Shown one piece after another: positions 54,301-63,300 of a stretch of 64,000 nucleotides of DNA; positions within the stretch are counted from its first letter, which is position 1, and each line of letters starts with the position of its first letter. The notes beneath the pieces are model-generated. The model was not told where the DNA came from. It saw only the letters and a list, made by a program, of their open reading frames with translations, and ran no database searches. A program made the position numbers and the translations under genes. The stretch comes from Anadara kagoshimensis (taxonomy: Eukaryota; Mollusca; Bivalvia; Arcoida; Arcidae), in NCBI GenBank assembly GCA_021292105.1, contig CM037861.1:28358545-28422544 (forward strand). Reading direction: 5' to 3'.

Positions 54301-57300
54301 CACGATGTTCCGACTAATTTAAAGACCGACATGCTTGAATTGACGTATCGCTGGCCATGACAACAGTGTTCCGACAAAGGGCCGACATGCTTGAATTACA
54401 CGCAAAAAGAATGAAAACTCAGCCGAAGTTGTGCGGTTAAATGACATCACTGACACTAAAACGTCATTAGTTGCCGTGACGGCGGCTAGTGTTAGACCAT
54501 TGTGGGCGTGGCCGGTGAAACGTCAATTACACGCAAAAAGAATGAAAACTCGGCCTGAAGTATGTCATGTTATAACGTCAATGATACTAGTACGTCATTA
54601 GTTGCCGTGACGCTGCTTTGGTATCGTGAAGGCGGGTAGTGTCAGAACATAAAAGGCATGACCGGCGACACGCCAATTGCATTTTAGGACCATTCCTTTT
54701 TAATTTTTCAATTAAAACATTTTGTTACATTTTAGAGGAATTTTCACCGATTCAGATTTACTAGGTCTACTAGGAAGTTTCGTTATTCATCTGACAGATA
54801 ATGAAATGCAGCAGATAGACAAGGTACAGTAATTACTTAACCTTTTTCAGCAATAGACGATAGTTTCTGAAAAACATTTCTCATTATAGTGCTTAGACCA
54901 AAATTGTTGAATATATAAATTGTGTTTTAGTGAAATCAATTTTCCTATGCATCAGTAATATAGTTCTAAGGTACCTGTGAAAATTAAATGACCAGAAGCT
55001 GTAAAATAAGTGTCATATTTAAAATGGACTCTGGAATAGTGCTATAAGCGCCCTACTGCTCACTATGGGATTATTATCATTCGTTCTAATACAGGTTTGT
55101 CTTTTTTTCTTGATTGTTTGATTCGATTCTTTCGTGTGTTTTTTTTTTCTTGTTCTAGGTTGCATAAGTCTTTGCCAAATTGCCAAATAAATGTTTTTCA
55201 GCAGCAAACAGTTTCCTTCTGTTTATCAAAGAACTTTTCCCCTAAAAAGTTTCTCTTTATCTTCATGTTTAAAATATGACACAAACATTATGAAATTAAT
55301 TAATAAAAGAACTATTAATAATAGCTAGGCAAAATGTTTTCTTGTTTTAGGAAGCATTTGCAAATGTATTAATATCAGTCATGGATAAAATAAATTCCAA
55401 AAACCAAATGCAAGCCATAAGGAAAAAGATGGGAGTCGGAAAGAAAGTTGCCGAAATCATAAAGGAACACGAATACCTGCGAAAATTTTCTTTGTATGCT
55501 ATTGATGTAATTACTAGTGTTACAACTTCCAGCAGGAAAAGACGTTCAACAGGTATACATTCTTTAGGTCCAGAATCAGAAATGACCATTTAACTGATCA
55601 TAAAACAAACTTCTTATTTCTGGTTTGGTACGAGGACGCGATGCACCACAGTTTAGGCAGAATTATAATTACATATTATATCGGTTTTAATTTTACAGCA
55701 CTAGACGGCCGTTTCGGAATACAATTCCTCATCTCATCAGTAGTGCTTGGACCAAAGTTATGACACCAAAATTGTTTTCAAGATGTTGAAATGATACCAC
55801 CCAAGGACCAAAATATATTTTACCAAATTTAGCGAAGGAAATACTTTGCATGAGGGAGTATGTCTTAGTTTTTGAGGAATTTCAAATTTTAACTAGCAGC
55901 AAATTTATCTGACAATTATACACAGTTATTGCCTACTAAGTTTATGATAACCTCGTGGCAACAACACCAGCTGAGATACCGGCTAAGTAGTATAAAAGAT
56001 AAATAAAATGAAGTAAACATATTTTAAATGTTTTCTGAACACCAGTGTATATTAACTGCGGGCAAAAAAAACCGTTAAAGAGCAGTACGCCATCGCAGAC
56101 TGTTATGACCTACAGCTGGCTGTAAAAATGTCATTGAATAACTATAAATGAAATTGCGTCCAAAAATAAGTTTTAAGATTGCAGTCCAAATAAATGACTC
56201 ATGTTTTAATAATAGAAATCGGCCTCGTTCATGTTGGTACAGCCATTTTTGTAACATAATACCTTTCTGCCTTAAAGTCTAGGTAAACACTGCCTGGCGT
56301 ATGTGTACTAGTATTTGAAACCAATTTAAAAAAAAAATCAATCCTGCCTAATTAAGTAGTATTTTGATATTTTATTCGCTGTATTCATGATGGTATTTGA
56401 TATAATCAAAAACAAACATACTTATCCATTTCCGAATCACAATCCAGAAGCAAAGTAAAAACTTTGGAACTGACAAGTTAGGTTAGACACGTGAACTTCC
56501 ACCAGGGAAGTGAGGCCGGGTGCTCCGGAAGGGTAAGCACCTCCTGTTTAGCTAGCTACACCCGCCACGTGTGTAATCAAAATTGTGTGAAAGGAACATG
56601 GAACTATGAGACGTCAAATATATCCAAGGCAATCCTGGACACAGAGACATCAAACTTATCAACAATACTGTGATGACGGCCATAAAACTTTTTGAGGGCC
56701 TTGATAAGCCTAGGCTTGCAATATCCCTGAGTCAACAATTTATTTGCAAGCAGCCTACTTCGTTGTACAAAGTATATAATTGATAAGGTTTATGCGATCT
56801 GTAACTTGACTTACATGACTTATTTCCGTCTCTCCCCGAGGAGAATTGGGCTGTTTACAAGTCCTCTCCATTTGCCTCTGTAAAGAGCGGAAATATTTTT
56901 AAAAAATTTATGTAAAGTATTATTTTTTTCTATTGTCAACTTTCCAATATTTTCTACTAATTGTAGCAATCCGCCTATGAATAAATACAGAGATCTTGCA
57001 AGTTTAAGATTATCAAGACCTCATCACAATGCTTTTGATAAGTATTGCATGGCACTTTGTCCAAAATTACCTCTGATCATGTGTGGGAAAGTTGCATGAT
57101 ACATGTAAAGAAATTTACATGCTATATAGAAAAAATGCAGAATGAAGTGTGAAAAAATTTGTTGAACTGACTAAAGTTTTTTTTTTTCAATTCCTCATCA
57201 GTAGTGATTGAACCTAAAATCATTTTTTAAAATAATGAAGGATATTCAAAAGGACCAAAATAATTTTTACCTGATTTAGCTAAGGAATTACTTTGCATGA

Positions 57301-60300
57301 GGAAGTATATCTTACGTTTTGGGGAATTTTTAGACAATAGTATTTTCTATAAAATATCTCATTTCAGAGTCTTTGACTTGTGATGAAATAGACTCGTTAA
57401 AACCTGTGTTATCCTCGCTGTCAGTTGATAAGCTGTCATCAATTGAAGTGGTGGAATTTATGACTTGTCTGGAAACCCTAGGGAGTGTCAGCGATTGGAA
57501 TGCTGACCAATTGTCTACACTGGCGTCTAAAGCAAAACATGTATGTATCAATAATTTGTTAAAAAACGATATGTATTTAATAGAAAAGTAAAAAGTGATT
57601 ATATTTCTCCAAGTAGATATAATTTCGTAACATGTTTGATAAATTCCTAAATAAATAGATCTGAATGAAGCTTAATAATACATGTATATTTGACATGTTT
57701 CGGCTCAGTCGACTGATACCAATCCTGATGGCGGTAAAACAACTAACGAAACATGTCGACCAGATAATAAATACTACCATTAGGTTTCATCTAGCACTGA
57801 GATCTATTTGTTTAAAACTTTTAAGACAGTGTTTAAGAAAAACATTTTATATATTGATATTAAAATTGATATTTTGAACTGGCTTTATCCAAAAACTTAT
57901 TTTGGTTCTGGATTGTTTTATCTCGTTTTATTCATTACACACGCAGGTATAGCTAGCTAAACAGGAAGTACCTGGACTCACTTCCTTGGGGGGAAGTTTG
58001 CGTGTTTATACTGCTTAACCTAATTTCTCAGTTTCAAAGCTTGTACTTTGCTTATGGACTGTGATTCGGACATTGATTAGTATGTTTGTTTTTGATTTAA
58101 TAATTTAAGACTCTGTACATTACTGCTTTAAAAAGTTAAACACAATAGGCCACTTTTGGCTAAAAAGTTAGTCATCGGTTAAACGGTAGAAATTAATTAT
58201 CGTTCTACTAAGTTATAGCAGTTAAAACTTCTTTTTAACCTTGTACAACATATTGTAAGATTTGTAACGCATATAATTGGTTAAAAACATGCCTCAATGG
58301 TTTCCTTTTTGATAGATTCAATGAGAAAACATTACAAAAAAATCACAAAATAACATATTTGCCCAAATCAAATCAAACGCATATATAAAATATGCAAGAA
58401 ATCAACTTTAAATGACACAAAATGCTTATTAAAATGATGTCGACATGGCTTCAGCGAATTTGCAAAACTTTTATTTTCATTTATTATTTAATAATTAATT
58501 TCTGAATAATTATTATAGAACGATGCATTAGGAAGTATTTCAACATGGACAGAAGATGACATGATCATGGCTGGGTCAATCACAGCTGGATTGTCAGCAG
58601 AAGAAATAAGTCAACTGCAAATAGATTCTGAAGATATATTATTAGCAATGGGAAAATATGACTTATTCACTTCAGAACAGGTTATACTTAGATAAATATC
58701 ATATGTTTATGTCATTCATATGGTTTCAAAGGTTTTGAATTATTTAGCATATATTATCTAAAGATGAAAATGTTTAAAGGTGTGAGAGATACTGTCAGAC
58801 ATTAAGAGTAATGTTGATCAAGGTGTAGTAAAAACAAACCTATACTGTATAAAAAAAGAAAAGAAAAGAGGAGTCTAAAATGTGTGAAAAATGACATGAA
58901 AATGTAATATTTTATGTATTCATTTTAATTTAAAATTAACTATGAAAGGAGGAAAATCTGAGAAATAGTTTTCGAAAGTTGATAAAATGCTAAATATTTT
59001 TTATCAATACAGTTTGTTTTATTTATTAAAAATAATTAAGAAAATAAACACAACACGAATAATTACTTAAATTAAATTGTTTATGAAATCTATATAAAAG
59101 GTTTGTTTTTGTTAAAAAAATATTTTTCAAATCTTCAGAAATTTCCAAATTGGAATACTATTACGCCAATACAAACGCAAATACATTTAATTAATTGTGC
59201 TTTTGCCTAGCTTAACATTTTGACAATATGGAGGTCTTTTATCATTTTATATTTTGCTTGTTTAGCTGACTGCTGGTTTTGAACGATGGTTGTCCCTGTC
59301 AAAATCCAACGATATAGGTCAAGTTACAAGTGAAGAGCTATTAGCACTTGAAAACTTTGTTTGTGGAATAAGCAGCGGCAAAATTAATGGGATATCATCT
59401 GCAACAATCGTGTAAGTTTTTGTAACTAAAAATGGTGATAAATTCTTTGCAAAATCGGTCAATTTTGGTGTCCAATTTTCGCGTCTCTGAGGAAAAGCAT
59501 TGTTACATGGCAACGTCTTTTACCATTACATTTAATGCTATTCTATTTTTACAGCAATTCCCCAACAGCATATTATGACAATGTCTTTTGTATTGTCGTT
59601 ATTTGTTATTTAGTTTTACATCATTACATATCAATGTCTTTTACAATTACTGTTATTCAAATTTTACAGCTACCTTATAACAGAATTACTCGACAATGCA
59701 TTTTATAATTCCTGTTATATCATTGTTACTGTGATTTTTCAACAGCAATGAATAGCAATGACATTTTTAAGTAGTTATTCCATTTTTACAACGACTTTCG
59801 CACAAAATTACTTGACGATGTCTTTTATGATTACTGTTATTTCGTCGTTACGGCGATTTTTCATCAGCATTACATGACAATGTATTTTGTCATTGATGTG
59901 TTATTTCAATTTTACAGTGATTCTCTATCAGCATTTCGTGATCGATCTTCGTGTAACTCGGATCAAATGCAAGCTCTGGCCAATAAAGTCAAGGAAAGTT
60001 ATGGAACGAACACTGCAACATGGCAGCCATCGATAATTACAGATATGGGAGTGATCATTGGTAAAGACACGTTTCGTATCTCTTATTTTGAACTTTTTTC
60101 TATTTTGACACAATAGGCAATGAACATTGTCTTGATTTGAGAATTTAACCTCATACTATACTTAATGCTCTGTATCTCTAGCGGTTAGAATTGAAAACAC
60201 AATGTTCTTCAAGTAAGAATGAACATAAAATAATTTAAAGTCGAATTTTTGCATTGTAATTAAACGTCAGTGTCCGTTCTTTTAAAAACGTACAATTTTA

Positions 60301-63300
60301 TATGACTTGATCATTTTGATGATATATGTACATGCATATAATATGTACAGTCAAACACCACTTAAAAGGCTACCTAAGGGAACCAGTTAAATTAGCCTTT
60401 AAGGGCCAGTGGGCCTTATATACAGGTTCAAATTAGATGTGACCTTTAACATGTTTAAGCCAGCTTCGACTGTCAAGAACATTGTGTATTTTATGGTTTC
60501 TTCAGGTGGATTGGATACAACAAGTATATCATTATTCAACATAGACCAAATTGGAGAGATCGCACCAACTTCAATTGAGAACATGCCACCATCATCTTTT
60601 GTTGTGAGTATTATTAAAGATTGGCATATTTTACACAATTCAATAACAATTATGGCTAATTTCACCACCACTGTTTCGACTTAAAATCACCGACGGCATT
60701 GTTGTAAATGGATAGGAATTTGAATAAAGAAATGTATCATCTTATCATTAAAGATTTGTCCATCAAATGTTATGCACTACGAGGCACTACATTTTACATT
60801 AGTCTTCAATATATCTAATGTGTTCAATATTTCTGATAACACTTATTAAAAATTCATGAATTACATATAAACTTTTGAAGGATTAAAAACTAAAATCTGT
60901 AAAATAGTAGGTGATTCTATATTTCAAAATGATGATATTTATTTTTATTTTGTTGAGTTTTAACGTTTAAGCTAGAGCCAATTCTTGTTAGGTAGTTTAT
61001 GTTTTTGGTACTTGATGCTGCCGATAACGGGCAAAGCGGGATTATTCTACAAAACTGAATAGCGCCAACAACACTGCTAAACTTGTTGTGCTTTATCGGG
61101 TGCAAAAAAACGTGATGTAAATACGACACCTTAAAAGAATGGCGTAATGCAATTACAAAATTTTTTTTAGAAAAAATCTATCTAGTATGTTTTTCTTGTA
61201 AGCGACTTTCTGAGAAAATAACATCAGAAAATTTCTGTCGTTTGTCACGAGTAAAACAACAATTATTTTAGTTATATATTAGTTATTAACAATGACATCA
61301 TGTGCAATATTTATCTTGTTCAATATTAATAAAATATAAATTAAGTATGTGTGTGTGTGTGATTTATGAAAACTAACATTGTTTGTAATTTTAATCGTTA
61401 TCATGATTCTTACATTATAAGTTATAATGTCCCATAGTTCCATGTTCCTTTCACACAATTTGATTACACACGTGACGGGTGTAGCTAGCTAAACAGGAGG
61501 TGCTTACCCTTCCGGAGCACCCGGCCTCACTTCCCTGGTGGAAGTTCACGTGTCTAACCTAACTTGTCAGTTCCAAAGTTTTTACTTTGCTCCTGGATTG
61601 TGATTCGGAAATGGATAAGTATGTTTGTTTTTGATTATACAGGGCTTTGGCAGGTTACACGGTCCCATGTACCCCGTCAAAGATTTATGTACCCTGAGCC
61701 GCAGGCGAAGGGTACATTCATATTTGACAGGGTACATGGGACCGTGTAACCTGCCAAAGCCCTGTATAACGTTTTTGTCACCCTTCAAAGCGTTACCAGT
61801 TGGATCTTTTTAACTTCCACTTCGTATTTTCTGTGACTTGCGTGCGTTGTCGCCAAGTTTGTTTACCGTAACTAGACGTCAGAGATGTACGAGTTACTTC
61901 CCTTTTACCGCTAAACATCGCGTGCTCTCATGTACCCTGGCAGTTTTCCGAACATCGTTCCATGTACCCCGGCAAGTTAACCAATCGCTATGCGAGAAAT
62001 TTCTTTGAAGGATGACAAAAAATAAGTACATTTCACACATCTGTTTTAATGAAAATTGATATATGTTTAGATGGGTAAATTTAAAATAAATTCGATGAAA
62101 TGGGGTTTGCCACTGTACCATGTAATACCCTGTAATGTTTTTGTGGAACTTGTATATCCATTTTAAATAGAATCGTATCAATTTCTGTTTTCCCGTAAAA
62201 GCGATGTTATTCCGGGAATTTGCAGCGTAAACGTTTTGGAAAACGCCCCATACAAACACTAAAAGTGTTGATAAGATGGCACAGCGGCTGTCCCCTATAC
62301 CTTTACATATGTTGTTGTCTAAAATGTCACATATTGTTTATTATTCAGGGTTTCACACCAGAGCAGTTAGCTATCTTTAGTATAAATCAGTTACGTGCAG
62401 TCACCGAACAGCAATACAACGCTCTGAGTGATAATCAACGGAATGTTATGAAGACGACTCTTGGTTCCGATGTTCCGGTAGTCAGCTTTGGAACAAAACT
62501 CGGTAGGTAATACCCTTCCAGCACCACTTATTAAAGGTACTTTACTGTAGGTTTGTGGCCGCAAATGATTCTGATGGTTCATGATGTCCCGGTTGTCATG
62601 TTTTAGTTTCCCCTATACACTACAGGCATCGATGAAAGGTACTTTACTGTAGTTTTAGGATAATGCAATTTTCCTATGTTTGTTGTCCTAGTCATCAAGT
62701 ATGAAACTAAACTCTGTAAGTATCTCCTACGTTGCTGGCATCGCTGAAAGGCACTTTACTGTTCCTGCAACTGTGCTTGTGTCAGTGATTTTTTTTTTCG
62801 ATGTCCGACGCACGAAGTTAGCTTTGGAACAAAACTTGGTAAGTAGTACCCTACGCTACTGGCATCGTTGAAAAGTACTTACTGTATATTCGACTATGTG
62901 GCAGTCAATTTTTCCCATAACCGACATCCGATGTCCCGTTAGTCGGTTTTGAAACAAAACTTGGCGAGTAGTACCCTACATTACTAACATCTGTGGAAGG
63001 TCCTTTACTGCATGTGCTGATATTTGTGGAAACTAAGTAAGTCAATTTTGTAGCAAATCTAGTGAATTTAAATGAATGTAATAGAAGCCCACGTTAGTAA
63101 TACCTTTCCGGGTTTTTTCCTAAATGCTCACTGATTTTTGTTAGTTATATAATAAACATGATCAATTTTATGTTCTACTCCACTGGACATTGACGAATAT
63201 ACGGGTCGACCTTGATCTTTGTAAATTAAAGCATTAACAGAACTTTTTTGTTTCTATTTTAACCTTACAAAATGTCGATTGGAAATTTGTTATACAATAG

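Noticed and set aside
61894-62259. 121-codon - strand frame
   Set aside because: Overlaps the family F remnant and repeat debris. No leader, domain or splice logic.
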